Shown here piece after piece: positions 45,917 through 54,455 of a DNA stretch of 64,000 nucleotides; positions within the stretch are counted from its first letter, which is position 1; each line of letters begins with the position of its first letter. Below the pieces are notes generated by a model, which saw only the letters and a list, made by a program, of their open reading frames with translations, was not told where the DNA came from and did no database searches. Position numbers and translations under genes: made by a program. The stretch comes from Actinoallomurus iriomotensis (GTDB taxonomy: Bacteria; Actinomycetota; Actinomycetes; Streptosporangiales; Streptosporangiaceae): NCBI RefSeq assembly GCF_030269445.1, contig NZ_BSTJ01000003.1, positions 806,001 through 870,000 on the forward strand, written 5' to 3'.

Positions 45917-46537
45917 CTATCGGGGGGCGAGGAGGGCGATGGAGGCCTGGACGGCGACCTCGGTGACGTCGCGGACGCGGCCGCTGTCCTCGACCGTGAT
46001 GGCGGTCAGTTCGCGCAGGCCGCCGAGGAGCATGATGGTCAGTTGCCGGGAGACCGGGGCCGGGCCGTTGGCGTGCCACTCCTCCGTGTCGCACAGAGTC
46101 TGGATCATGGTGATGAAGGCCTCCGTCATGTCGCGCTGCAGGCGGCGTGAGGTGTCGCCCAGCGACGGCACGTCGCGGATCCAGCTCAGCATGATGGCGG
46201 GTTCGGCCTCGGCGCAGTCGATCCACTCCTCGATCGCCTGGCGCACCTGGGCCTTCCACGGGGCGGCCGGGTCGACGGCGGCGAGGATCCGTTCGATCAT
46301 CTCCGCGTTCGCGGCGGTGAGGAGCGCGACGAAGCAGGCGTCCTTGCTGGAGAAGTACTCATAGAACGTCCGGCGGGACGTACGGGCGCGACGGACGATG
46401 TCGGCGATCGTGGTGTTGCGGTAGCCCTGTTCGCGGATGGAGGCGGCGAGGCCGTCGAGCAGCCGGCGGCGGAAACCGTCGTCGTCCGCGGTCGCCGTCT
46501 GGTCCTGAAGGCGCCGGACAGTCCTCATCAAGGTCAC
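45917..46537 (-). CDS. TetR family transcriptional regulator
   Basis: 206 residues. HTH NTTIADIVRRARTSRRTFYE with YFSSKDACFVALLTAANAEM after it. GTG 46537 is preferred since GAGAGGT precedes it; ATG 46528 is possible. It is divergent from the P450/monooxygenase operon, with two tandem palindromes in between, and is the obvious candidate repressor of that operon. Confidence 0.9.
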   Translation of the reverse strand: MTLMRTVRRLQDQTATADDDGFRRRLLDGLAASIREQGYRNTTIADIVRRARTSRRTFYEYFSSKDACFVALLTAANAEMIERILAAVDPAAPWKAQVRQAIEEWIDCAEAEPAIMLSWIRDVPSLGDTSRRLQRDMTEAFITMIQTLCDTEEWHANGPAPVSRQLTIMLLGGLRELTAITVEDSGRVRDVTEVAVQASIALLAPR

Positions 46538-46575
46538 GCTATACCTCTCGCCTCACACCGGCCCTTGATGCGGAT

Positions 46576-46615
46576 GGTACGGCGGCGTACCGTGCGGCTG
46601 GTACCGTCGCGTACC
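46576..46615. promoter_or_regulatory. Two tandem GGTAC-N6-GTACC operators
   Basis: GGTACGGCGGCGTACC (46576-46591) and GGTACCGTCGCGTACC (46600-46615), starting 24 bp apart, between the divergent TetR gene and the P450 operon. The second ends 23 bp before the P450 ATG. A third copy is at 44523-44538. Confidence 0.75.
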
Positions 46616-46638
46616 CCCGTGGGAAGGTGCCATCGGAC

Positions 46639-47979
46639 ATGACGACCGCGACGCTTCCGCCAGGCCCGCCGAGTCCCCGCTTCCTGCAGGGCGTCTTCGC
46701 CCTGCTCGCCCCCATGCGCGGGGTGCGGCGGATGCGCGACCGGTACGGCGACGCGTTCTCCGTCAACGTGCCGGTCTTCGGCCGGGCCACGGTCATCAGC
46801 GACCCGGCGCAGGTCCGGCGGTTGTTCACCGCGGGGCCCGACGTCGTGGAGAACCTCGAACCCAACCTCGGGCGCGTGCTCGGGCCCGGCTCGCTGTTCG
46901 CGCTGACCGGCGCGGAACACCGCGAGCAGCGCAAGCTGCTGGTCCCGCCCTTCCACGGCCGCCGGCTCGCCGCGTACGAGAAGATCATCGAGGAGGAGGC
47001 CGTCCGCGAGATGGCCTCCTGGCCGCAGGAGCGGGCGTTCGCCACCTTGCCGTCGATGATGCGCGTCACGCTGAACGCCATCCTGCGCGCGGTGTTCGGC
47101 GCGGAGGGCGCCGAGTTCGACCGGCTGCGCACGCTGCTCCCGCCGGCCGTCGCCCTCGGGTCCCGGCTGGCCGTCGCGCCCATCCCCCGGACCGATCTCG
47201 GCCGGTGGAGCCCCTGGGGACGGTTCCGGATGGCGCGCCGCGAGTACGACGCGATCGTCGAGACGCTGATCGCCAAGGCGGAGGAGGACGACCTCGACCG
47301 GCGGGACGACGTCCTCGCGCTGCTGCTGCAGAGCCGCTACGAGGACGGCTCCCGGATGAGCCACGGCCAGATCGCCGACGAGCTGCTCACCCTGCTCGTC
47401 GCCGGGCACGAGACGACGGCGACCACGCTCGCCTGGGCGGTCGAACGGATCCGCCGGCACCCCGACCTGCTGCGGGAGCTCGTCGAGGAGAACGACGCGG
47501 GCGGCCGTGCGCTGCGCGAGGCGACGATCCTGGAGGTGCAGCGCACCCGGCCGGTCATCGACCTCGTCGGGCGGCAGGTGACGGCCGACGCCCTGGAGCT
47601 CGGGCCGTGGGTCCTGCCGAAGGGGTCCACGGTGCTCGTCGGCATCACGCTGGTCCACGACGACGAATCGATCTTCCCGAACCCGCGGGCCTTCGACCCG
47701 CACCGCTTCGTCGACGCCAAGCCGGACCTGCACCAGTGGATCCCGTTCGGCGGCGGCACCCGGCGCTGCGTCGGCGCGGCGTTCGCGACCATGGAGATGA
47801 ACGTCACCCTGCGCACGCTGCTGCGTGACTTCACGCTGGTGCCGACGGACGAACGCGACGAGCGGTGGCACTCGCGCGGCGTCACCAACGCTCCGGCGAA
47901 GGGCGGCCTCGCGGTCGTACGCCGCCGCCGGTCCTCCTCGTCGCCGCGGACCACGACCACGGCCGGGGTGCGGCCATGA
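46639..47979 (+). CDS. Cytochrome P450
   Basis: 446 residues from ATG 46639. I-helix LLTLLVAGHETTATTLAWAV, K-helix EATILEVQRTRPV (ExxR) and haem loop FGGGTRRCVGAAFATMEM. The opening (LPPGPPSPRFLQGVFALLAP) and the AGHETT motif are those of class-I P450s like mycobacterial CYP138-type enzymes. First gene of a coupled operon with a flavin monooxygenase and a ferredoxin, under the divergent TetR. Its stop overlaps the next ATG. Confidence 0.94.
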   Translation: MTTATLPPGPPSPRFLQGVFALLAPMRGVRRMRDRYGDAFSVNVPVFGRATVISDPAQVRRLFTAGPDVVENLEPNLGRVLGPGSLFALTGAEHREQRKLLVPPFHGRRLAAYEKIIEEEAVREMASWPQERAFATLPSMMRVTLNAILRAVFGAEGAEFDRLRTLLPPAVALGSRLAVAPIPRTDLGRWSPWGRFRMARREYDAIVETLIAKAEEDDLDRRDDVLALLLQSRYEDGSRMSHGQIADELLTLLVAGHETTATTLAWAVERIRRHPDLLRELVEENDAGGRALREATILEVQRTRPVIDLVGRQVTADALELGPWVLPKGSTVLVGITLVHDDESIFPNPRAFDPHRFVDAKPDLHQWIPFGGGTRRCVGAAFATMEMNVTLRTLLRDFTLVPTDERDERWHSRGVTNAPAKGGLAVVRRRRSSSSPRTTTTAGVRP

Positions 47980-49490
47980 GCAACCCCGATGAGCACGTCG
48001 ACGTCCTGATCATCGGCGCCGGTCTGTCCGGCGTCGGCGCGGCGTACCACCTCCAGTCGGCCTTCCCCGAGCGGACCTACACGATCCTGGAGGCGCGCGA
48101 CACGATCGGCGGCACCTGGGACCTGTTCCGGTACCCCGGCGTACGGTCGGACTCGGACATGAACACCCTCGGGTACCGGTTCCGGCCGTGGACGCAGGCG
48201 AAGGCCATCGCCGACGGCCCGTCGATCCTGCGCTACATCCGGGACACCGCCACCGAGGCGGGCATCGACCGGCACATCCGGTTCGGGCACCGGGTGGTCC
48301 GCGCGGAGTGGTCCAGCGCGGACGCCCGCTGGACGGTCGAGGCGGTGCACGACGGCGAGACGGTACGCCTCTCCGCCCGCTTCCTGTACGCCTGCAGCGG
48401 CTACTACCGCTACGATGCCGGCCACACGCCGCACTTCCCCGGCGTCGAGCGCTTCCGCGGCACCGTGGTCCACCCGCAGCACTGGCCGGACGACCTCGAC
48501 CACACCGGCAAGGACGTCGTCGTGATCGGCAGCGGCGCGACGGCGGTGACGCTCGTGCCGGCGATGGCCGAGCGGGCGGCGCGGGTGACGATGCTGCAAC
48601 GCTCGCCGACGTACATCATCGCGCTGCCGTCCGAGGACGCGATCGCAGGCGCTCTGCGGCGGCTGCTCGGGGACCGCCGCGCGTACCCGATCACGCGGTG
48701 GAAGAACGTCGTGGTGAGCACGCTGTTCTACCGGCTCAGCCGTCGCCGGCCGCGCGTGGTCCGGTCGATCATCCGCCGGGCGACGGCGCGGCTGCTGCCG
48801 CCGGGGTACGACGTCGACACCCACTTCAAGCCGCGGTACCAGCCGTGGGACCAGCGGCTGTGCGTGGCGCCCGACGGCGACCTGTTCGCCGCCATCCGCG
48901 ACGGGCGGGCGTCGGTGGTCACCGACCGGATCGAGGAGTTCACCGAGACCGGGCTGCGGCTCGCGTCCGGCACCGAGCTGGCGGCCGACATCGTCGTCAC
49001 CGCCACCGGCCTGCGGCTGCAGGCGCTCGGCGGCGTGCGCCTCACGGTCGACGGCCGGGACGTCGCGCTGCCGGAGACCATGGCGTACAAGGGCATGATG
49101 CTCAGCGGCGTGCCCAACCTCGCCTTCACGATCGGGTACACCAACGCCTCGTGGACCCTCAAGGCCGACCTGGTGAGCGAGTACGTCGTGCGGCTGCTCC
49201 GCTACATGGACGCCCACGGGTACGACCGGTGCGTCCCGGCCAACGACGACCCGGCCGTGACCGAACGCCCGCTGCTGGACTTCCAGGCCGGGTACGTGCT
49301 GCGCGCCATCGACGAGTTCCCCAAGGCCGGGTCGCGGCCCCCGTGGCGGCTCGGCATGAGCTACGCGCACGACCTGCTCAAGCTGCGGCACGGCCGCGTC
49401 GACGACGGCACGCTCCGGTTCTCGAGCCGGTCCGCGGCCCGGGAGACGGTGCCCATGACCGATACGAACACAGACGGGACGACACCGTGA
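47976..49490 (+). CDS. Flavin-containing (Baeyer-Villiger/EthA-like) monooxygenase
   Basis: 504 residues. FAD motif VLIIGAGLSGVGAAYHL, then ARDTIGGTWDLFRYPGVRSD, the Baeyer-Villiger fingerprint FRGTVVHPQHW (FxGxxxHxxxW) and NADP motif VVVIGSGATAVTLVPAM. Close in layout to Mycobacterium EthA: PGVRSDSDMNTLGYRF and HFKPRYQPWDQRLC. Oxygenates ketones or thioamides using NADPH. Coupled to the P450 (ATGA) and to the ferredoxin (GTGA). Confidence 0.93.
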   Translation: MSNPDEHVDVLIIGAGLSGVGAAYHLQSAFPERTYTILEARDTIGGTWDLFRYPGVRSDSDMNTLGYRFRPWTQAKAIADGPSILRYIRDTATEAGIDRHIRFGHRVVRAEWSSADARWTVEAVHDGETVRLSARFLYACSGYYRYDAGHTPHFPGVERFRGTVVHPQHWPDDLDHTGKDVVVIGSGATAVTLVPAMAERAARVTMLQRSPTYIIALPSEDAIAGALRRLLGDRRAYPITRWKNVVVSTLFYRLSRRRPRVVRSIIRRATARLLPPGYDVDTHFKPRYQPWDQRLCVAPDGDLFAAIRDGRASVVTDRIEEFTETGLRLASGTELAADIVVTATGLRLQALGGVRLTVDGRDVALPETMAYKGMMLSGVPNLAFTIGYTNASWTLKADLVSEYVVRLLRYMDAHGYDRCVPANDDPAVTERPLLDFQAGYVLRAIDEFPKAGSRPPWRLGMSYAHDLLKLRHGRVDDGTLRFSSRSAARETVPMTDTNTDGTTP

Positions 49491-49687
49491 GAGCACAGAT
49501 CGACTCCGGACGCTGCCAGGGGCACGGCCGCTGTTACGACCTCGCCCCCGACCTGTTCGGCGACGACGACGAGGGCTACGGCACGGTCCTCGGCGACGGC
49601 GTCGTCCCGGAGGGCAAGGAGCCGGACGCGCGGCTGGCCGCGTCGAACTGTCCCGAACGCGCGATCGACCTTCTCGAAGAGGGCTGA
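49487..49687 (+). CDS. Ferredoxin (single [3Fe-4S]/[4Fe-4S] cluster)
   Basis: 66 residues. RCQGHGRCYDLAPDLF and NCPERAIDLLEE give the C-x5-C...C-P arrangement of P450-partner [3Fe-4S] ferredoxins. GTG start overlaps the monooxygenase stop. It lies between two P450 genes and probably delivers electrons to either or both; no reductase gene is nearby. Confidence 0.93.
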   Translation: MRAQIDSGRCQGHGRCYDLAPDLFGDDDEGYGTVLGDGVVPEGKEPDARLAASNCPERAIDLLEEG

Positions 49688-49825
49688 CATGACCGAGCGA
49701 AGCGAGGCAATCGAAGACACGGTCCGGTGGTCACGCCCTCCGACGAAGGAGGGCTCATGACCGAGCGAAGCGAGGGAATCAAAAGACACGGCCCTGTGGT
49801 CACGCCCTCCGACGAAGGAGGGCTC
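49681..49825 (+). repeat. 68/69-bp tandem repeat carrying ribosome-binding site and start codon
   Basis: Two consecutive copies, plus the first bases of a third, each with GAGGGCT(C), ATGACCGA, GCGAAGCGAGG and CACGCCCTCCGACGAAG. ATG triplets fall at 49689, 49757 and 49826. The first opens a 23-codon frame whose stop overlaps the second ATG; the second is in frame with the P450. GAGCGAAGCGAG-type units may belong to a dispersed genomic repeat. Confidence 0.85.
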
Positions 49826-51091
49826 ATGACCGACCGGTTCGCCAAGAACTATGCCGAGCTGCGCGACGACCAGCCGCTCGGCACGCGCAACGAGATCGTC
49901 ACCGGCCCGGTCGAGGACTGGGCGACCGACTTCTCCCACCTGGAGCCGGAGTGGGCGGCCGACCCGTACCCGATCCAGGACGACCTGCGACAACGCTGCC
50001 CGATCGCGCACACCGACCGGTTCGGCGGCGGGTGGCTGCCGACGCGTTACGAGGACGTCGCGGCGATCGCGTACGACACCGAGCGCTTCTCCTCGCGGTC
50101 GGTCATCATGAGCAACTTCCGGCCGCCGCGTGAGCTGGCGCCGGTGGGTGGCACGCCGCCGATCTCCTCGGACCCGCCGTTCCACCAGCACGCGCGCAGG
50201 CTGCTGCTGCCGGCCTTCACCAAGACCGCGGTCGGGCGGCTGGAGCCGGCCACGAGGGCGTTCTGCCACTCCCTCATCGACGGGTTCGCCGGGCAGGACG
50301 TCGTCGACGCCGCCCGCGACTACGCCCAGCACATCCCGATGCGCGTCATCGGCGACATGCTCGGCTTCCCGCCGGAGGACGGGCCGCGGTTCCGCGAGTT
50401 CGTGGAGAACACGCTCGAAGGCGTCAACCTGCCGCCGGAGGAGCGCATCGCCCGGATGGAGCAGCTGTTCGACTACCTGCTCGAACAGATCCGCGACCAC
50501 GTCGCGAACCCACGCGAGGACCTGACGACCTACCTCATCGAGGCCGAGTTCGGCGGCGAGAAGCTGCAGCCGTCCCATGTCGCGGGCACGATGGCCCTGC
50601 TGCTCATCGCCGGCATCGACACGACGTGGAGTGCGATCGGCGCGTCGCTGTGGCACCTGGCCAAGACCCCCGCCGACCGCGAGCGGCTGGTCGCCGACCC
50701 CGGCCTGCTGCCCACCGCGATGGAGGAGTTCCTCCGCGCCTACGCGCCGGTCACGATGGCGCGCCTGGTCAAGGAGGACATGCACTGGGCGGGCGTGGAC
50801 ATGAAGGCCGAAGACTGGGTGCTGCTGTCCTTCCCCGCGGCCAACCGCGACCCCGCGCAGTTCGACCGCGCCGACGAGGTCGTGATCGACCGGCAGGTCA
50901 ACCGGCACGCGGCGTTCGGGCTGGGCATCCACCGCTGCGTCGGCTCGCACCTGGCGCGCATGGAGCTGCGGGTGGCGCTGGAGATCTGGCTGGAGCGGAT
51001 CCCGGCCTTCTCCCTCGACGACCCGTCCGCGGTGACCTGGGCCGCGGGCCAGGTCCGCGGACCGCGAACGCTCCCCCTCCGCGTCGGCTGA
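49826..51091 (+). CDS. Cytochrome P450
   Basis: 421 residues from ATG 49826, after GGAGGG; the in-frame ATG at 49757, inside the repeat, would add 23 residues. I-helix LLLIAGIDTTWSAIGASLWH, K-helix MEEFLRAYAP (ExxR) and haem loop FGLGIHRCVGSHLARMEL. A soluble bacterial P450 of the CYP107/CYP125-like size; specific family not assigned. Fourth gene of the TetR-controlled operon; the ferredoxin just upstream is its likely partner. Confidence 0.94.
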   Translation: MTDRFAKNYAELRDDQPLGTRNEIVTGPVEDWATDFSHLEPEWAADPYPIQDDLRQRCPIAHTDRFGGGWLPTRYEDVAAIAYDTERFSSRSVIMSNFRPPRELAPVGGTPPISSDPPFHQHARRLLLPAFTKTAVGRLEPATRAFCHSLIDGFAGQDVVDAARDYAQHIPMRVIGDMLGFPPEDGPRFREFVENTLEGVNLPPEERIARMEQLFDYLLEQIRDHVANPREDLTTYLIEAEFGGEKLQPSHVAGTMALLLIAGIDTTWSAIGASLWHLAKTPADRERLVADPGLLPTAMEEFLRAYAPVTMARLVKEDMHWAGVDMKAEDWVLLSFPAANRDPAQFDRADEVVIDRQVNRHAAFGLGIHRCVGSHLARMELRVALEIWLERIPAFSLDDPSAVTWAAGQVRGPRTLPLRVG

Positions 51092-51142
51092 CGCGCCGCC
51101 GGGCTCACGTGGCCGCGCCAGGCGACGCCGACCCGATCAAGA

Positions 51143-51946
51143 TCATGTTTGTTCGGATCGGCCGCCGTGTGCTTCGGCGAATACCGGCAGTGCCACGTCT
51201 GGTCGGTAGGCGGTCACGATGCGGTTGACGGGCTGTCGTAGTGCTTCGACGGCGTGCTGCCGGCATGCCGGCTCCGTCTGGTGATCGATGCCGGGACGAA
51301 GCAGCTCGACGATCGGTTCGGAGGGGCAGTCGTGCGTCCCGCAGGCTTTGGCGTCGCGATTGATCAGGGCTGAATGGCTGTTCGTCGCGGCGTACGCGTC
51401 CGCGGTCAGTGCGGCGAGCAGTCCGATGGAGTACGCGGCGGTGGGATCGGCCGGTGTGGAGGCATTCAACGCCACCGCGTGCGCGTCCACCAACATGAGG
51501 TCGAGCGCGTCGAGTCGTTGCGCCGGCGATACCTCCTCGATCTCGGCCAGCCGTGTGCGCAGATTCGCCAGCCAGGGCAAGCCCGGCTGCCCCTCGGCCG
51601 TCGTGAGTACGGCCCGGGCACACTCCGCGAACTGGTGTCCTCGGGTCTTCCACCACATGAGCTTGCGCTGCCGCCCGTCTGCCAGCCCGGCCAGCCCTGG
51701 CCACTTGCGCCGGGCGCCCTGCCTGGTCATCCCCGCCGCGGCACCGATCGCGGGATAGTCGGCGCCGCGTTGTGCCGCCGACAGGGCCGCAGAGGCCGCC
51801 AGCTGTTCCGCGCCGTCTCGGATCGCCAGCAGTGCGGTCAGCGCGGCCAGCCACAGTTGCCGCAGGTCGGCGTCCGGTAGGTCCGAGCCAGGCCCCGCAT
51901 CCGGTCCGAGCTCCAGCGTTTCTCGCGCCGCGGTCAGGCGGCACAT
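51143..51946 (-). CDS. HTH-containing hypothetical protein (5' end uncertain)
   Basis: 267 residues. One helix-turn-helix near residues 63-85 (ADYPAIGAAAGMTRQGARRK), otherwise helical and of unknown family. The GC content looks lower than in neighbouring genes, suggesting separate origin. The annotated ATG has no ribosome-binding site and lies inside the Rossmann-loop codons of the oppositely oriented epimerase, so the original start was probably lost at the junction near 51937. May be non-functional. Confidence 0.6.
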   Translation of the reverse strand: MCRLTAARETLELGPDAGPGSDLPDADLRQLWLAALTALLAIRDGAEQLAASAALSAAQRGADYPAIGAAAGMTRQGARRKWPGLAGLADGRQRKLMWWKTRGHQFAECARAVLTTAEGQPGLPWLANLRTRLAEIEEVSPAQRLDALDLMLVDAHAVALNASTPADPTAAYSIGLLAALTADAYAATNSHSALINRDAKACGTHDCPSEPIVELLRPGIDHQTEPACRQHAVEALRQPVNRIVTAYRPDVALPVFAEAHGGRSEQT

Positions 51947-52941
51947 CGTTCGTCGGACGCACGATCGTGAGTGACGCGCTCGGACGGGGACACGAGGTCA
52001 CGACCTTCAACCGTGGGTTGACCGGCAAGGACGTCGAGGGCGTCGAGGCGCTTCGCGGCGACCGCTCCACCGACGAGGGTCTTCGGCAGCTCACCGGCCG
52101 TGCCTTCGATGCGGTCATCGACCCGGGTGGGCTGGTGCCGGCCCACGTGCTGCGCACCGCGCGGGCACTGGCCGAGTCGGCCCCCTTCTACGCGTTCGTC
52201 TCCACCACGGCCGTCTATCAGGCATGGAGCACCGCCGGGGCGGACGAGTCGGCGGCGACCTGGCCGGGCGTGGCGGACGAGGACGGCGACCCGGCCGACC
52301 TGGCAAGGCTCGGCGTGCGCAAACGTGGGTGTGAGCTGGCGGTCGAGCAGACCTACGGACCGAATGCCTGCCTGATCGCGCGCGCCGGCTTGATCGTGGG
52401 TCCGCACGACAACGTGGGCCAGTTGCCCTGGTGGCTCACCAGGATCGCCGAGGGCGGCCGGGTGCCCGCACCCGGCGATCCGGCCCGGAGGCTGCAGCTG
52501 ATCGACGCGCGTGACGTGTCCACGTTCGTGCTGGACCAGGTCGAGGCGCATGCGGGCGGCATCCACAACGTCGTCCCGGACGAACCGAACACCACGATGG
52601 GCCGGCTCCTCGACGACTGCGTGCGGGCCACGGGTTCGAACGCCGCACCCGTGTGGATGGACGAAGGTTTCCTGTTCTCCCAGGCCGTTCAGCCATGGGC
52701 CGAGCTCCCGCTATGGATCCCGGACGGGCCTGACACCACCGGCTTCTGGGCGGTGTCCGGCGCCAGTGCGAAGGCGGCCGGTCTGCGCACCCGGCCGTTC
52801 GGCGAGTCCGTACGGGACACCTGGGAATGGTTGCGGTCGGGCGGCGAAGTGCAGACCACCCCCGGCGCCCTGCCGTTCGGCCTCTCCAGCGAGAAGGAGC
52901 AGCAGGTGCTCGCGGCATGGGACGCCCGACCGGCCGCCTGA
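51772..52941 (+). CDS. NAD-dependent epimerase/dehydratase, 5'-truncated
   Basis: Homology begins abruptly at 51937 with GGTSFVGRTIVSDALGRGHE, the middle of the Rossmann loop. The usual MRxLVLG start of about six codons is missing and replaced by the antisense of the HTH gene. The frame stays open back to an ATG at 51772, but those residues are non-native. Downstream it is normal (TFNRGLTGKD, PFYAFVSTTAVYQAW, IDARDVSTFVLDQVE). Atypical SDR of the isoflavone-reductase/epimerase kind. Probably inactive unless an upstream start is used. Confidence 0.65.
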   Translation: MPPTGPQRPPAVPRRLGSPAVRSARPATVAAGRRPVGPSQAPHPVRAPAFLAPRSGGTSFVGRTIVSDALGRGHEVTTFNRGLTGKDVEGVEALRGDRSTDEGLRQLTGRAFDAVIDPGGLVPAHVLRTARALAESAPFYAFVSTTAVYQAWSTAGADESAATWPGVADEDGDPADLARLGVRKRGCELAVEQTYGPNACLIARAGLIVGPHDNVGQLPWWLTRIAEGGRVPAPGDPARRLQLIDARDVSTFVLDQVEAHAGGIHNVVPDEPNTTMGRLLDDCVRATGSNAAPVWMDEGFLFSQAVQPWAELPLWIPDGPDTTGFWAVSGASAKAAGLRTRPFGESVRDTWEWLRSGGEVQTTPGALPFGLSSEKEQQVLAAWDARPAA

Positions 52942-52951
52942 TGGCCCGGGA

Positions 52952-52983
52952 GGCGGTCAGGCGGGTTCGCCGGCCTGACCGCC
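52952..52983. terminator. Hairpin terminator after the epimerase
   Basis: 11-bp perfect stem GGCGGTCAGGC / GCCTGACCGCC with a 10-nt loop, starting 10 bp past the epimerase stop and before the monooxygenase promoter. Confidence 0.8.
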
Positions 52984-53075
52984 CACCGAGCTCACCGACC
53001 GGCATGTCCGTTGGGCTCGATGCGGCCCGGGCCCTCCCGTGTCGCCACCATCGTTGACCGATCGAACCGCAATTC

Positions 53076-53090
53076 CTACTATCCAAGTAG
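53076..53090. promoter_or_regulatory. Operator-like palindrome upstream of the LLM monooxygenase
   Basis: CTACT-ATCCA-AGTAG, 5-bp arms, ending 21 bp before the ATG at 53112. It includes CTACTATCCAAG, identical over 12 bp to 11083-11094 inside the 44-bp palindrome. Confidence 0.6.
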
Positions 53091-53111
53091 ATTTGATCGG
53101 GAGATGAGTAC

Positions 53112-54455
53112 ATGACCAAGCCCGGCAAGCAGGTACATCTCGCCGCGCACTTCCCCGGCGTCAACAACACGACCGTCTGGTCCGACCCGCGTTCGGAGAG
53201 CCAGATCGACTTCGGCTCGTTCGTCCGGCTGGCGCAGACCGCCGAACGCGGCAAGTTCGACTTCTTCTTCCTCGCCGAGGGCCTCCGGCTGCGTGAGCTC
53301 AAGGGCCGCATCCACGATCTGGACGTCATGGGACGGCCCGAGTCGTTGACGGTGCTGTCCGCGCTGGCGGCGGTCACCGAGCGCCTCGGTCTGGCCGCGA
53401 CGGTCAACTCCACCTTCAACGAGCCGTACGAGGTCGCCCGGCGGCTGGCCTCGCTCGACCATCTCAGCGGCGGCCGGGCGGCCTGGAACGTCGTGACCAG
53501 CTTCGACGCGTTCACCGGCGAGAACTTCCGGCGCGGCGGCTACCTCGACGAGGCCGACCGGTACACGCGCGCCGCCGAGTTCCTCCAGACCGCGCGCGAG
53601 CTCTGGGACTCCTGGCGGCCCGACGCCGTGGCCGCCGATCCGGCCCGAGGGGAGTTCGTCCGCCCCGGCGGCATCGGCGCCTTCCGGCACGACGGACGCC
53701 ACATCTCCATCTCCGGACGGTTCAACGTGCCGCGCGGTCCGCAGGGCCGGCCGGTGATCATCCAGGCCGGCGACTCGGACGAGGGACGGGAGTTCGCCGC
53801 CTCCGACGCCGACGTCATCTTCAGCCGGCACGGCAGGCTGGAGGAGGGCCGGGCCTTCTACAAGGACGTCAAGGCCCGCATGGCCAAGTACGGCCGCCGG
53901 CCCGAGGACCTGAAGATCCTGCCCGCGGTGACCTACGCCCTCGGCGACACCGAGGAGGAGGCCGCCGAGCACGCTGCCGAGATCCGCCGGGCGCAGGTGA
54001 GCCCGCAGACGGCGCTCGCCTTCCTCGAAGGCGTCTGGGGCCGCGACTTCTCCGACGTCGACCCGGACGGGCCGCTGCCCGACCTCGAACCGGACCTCGG
54101 CGAGGGCGTGTCCAAGGGCCGCGCGCAGTTCCGCGGCGACCGGAGCGCCACCGTCGAGAAGTGGCGGGCGCTGGCACGCGAGAAGAACCTCACGGTCCGC
54201 GAACTGGTCATCGAGGTGACCGGCCGGCAGACGTTCGTCGGCACCCCCCGTACGGTCGCGGACCGGATCGAGGAGTTCGTGCGGACCGACGCGGCGGACG
54301 GCTTCATCTTCGTGCCGCACCTGACCCCCGGCGGCCTGGACGACCTGGTCGACAAGGTCGTGCCGCTGCTCCAGGAGAAGGGCGTCTTCCGCGCCGACTA
54401 CACCGGCCCGACACTCCGCGACCACCTCGGCCTCACGAAGGAGCAGGCGGCATGA
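53112..54455 (+). CDS. LLM-class flavin-dependent monooxygenase (NtaA/SnaA/DszA family)
   Basis: 447 residues. VHLAAHFPGVNNTTVW, AERGKFDFFFLAEGLRLREL, SLDHLSGGRAAWNVVTSFDA, RYTRAAEFLQTARELWDSWR, then GPQGRPVIIQAGDSDEGREF are the signatures of FMNH2-dependent monooxygenases acting on nitrilotriacetate, dibenzothiophene sulfone or related xenobiotics. No flavin reductase gene is adjacent. Coupled to a second LLM gene (ATGA). Confidence 0.93.
   Translation: MTKPGKQVHLAAHFPGVNNTTVWSDPRSESQIDFGSFVRLAQTAERGKFDFFFLAEGLRLRELKGRIHDLDVMGRPESLTVLSALAAVTERLGLAATVNSTFNEPYEVARRLASLDHLSGGRAAWNVVTSFDAFTGENFRRGGYLDEADRYTRAAEFLQTARELWDSWRPDAVAADPARGEFVRPGGIGAFRHDGRHISISGRFNVPRGPQGRPVIIQAGDSDEGREFAASDADVIFSRHGRLEEGRAFYKDVKARMAKYGRRPEDLKILPAVTYALGDTEEEAAEHAAEIRRAQVSPQTALAFLEGVWGRDFSDVDPDGPLPDLEPDLGEGVSKGRAQFRGDRSATVEKWRALAREKNLTVRELVIEVTGRQTFVGTPRTVADRIEEFVRTDAADGFIFVPHLTPGGLDDLVDKVVPLLQEKGVFRADYTGPTLRDHLGLTKEQAA

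Noticed and set aside
49681-49825. CRISPR-like or mobile-element repeat
   Set aside because: Only about two tandem units without variable spacers; the units contain ribosome-binding sites and start codons of the downstream gene.
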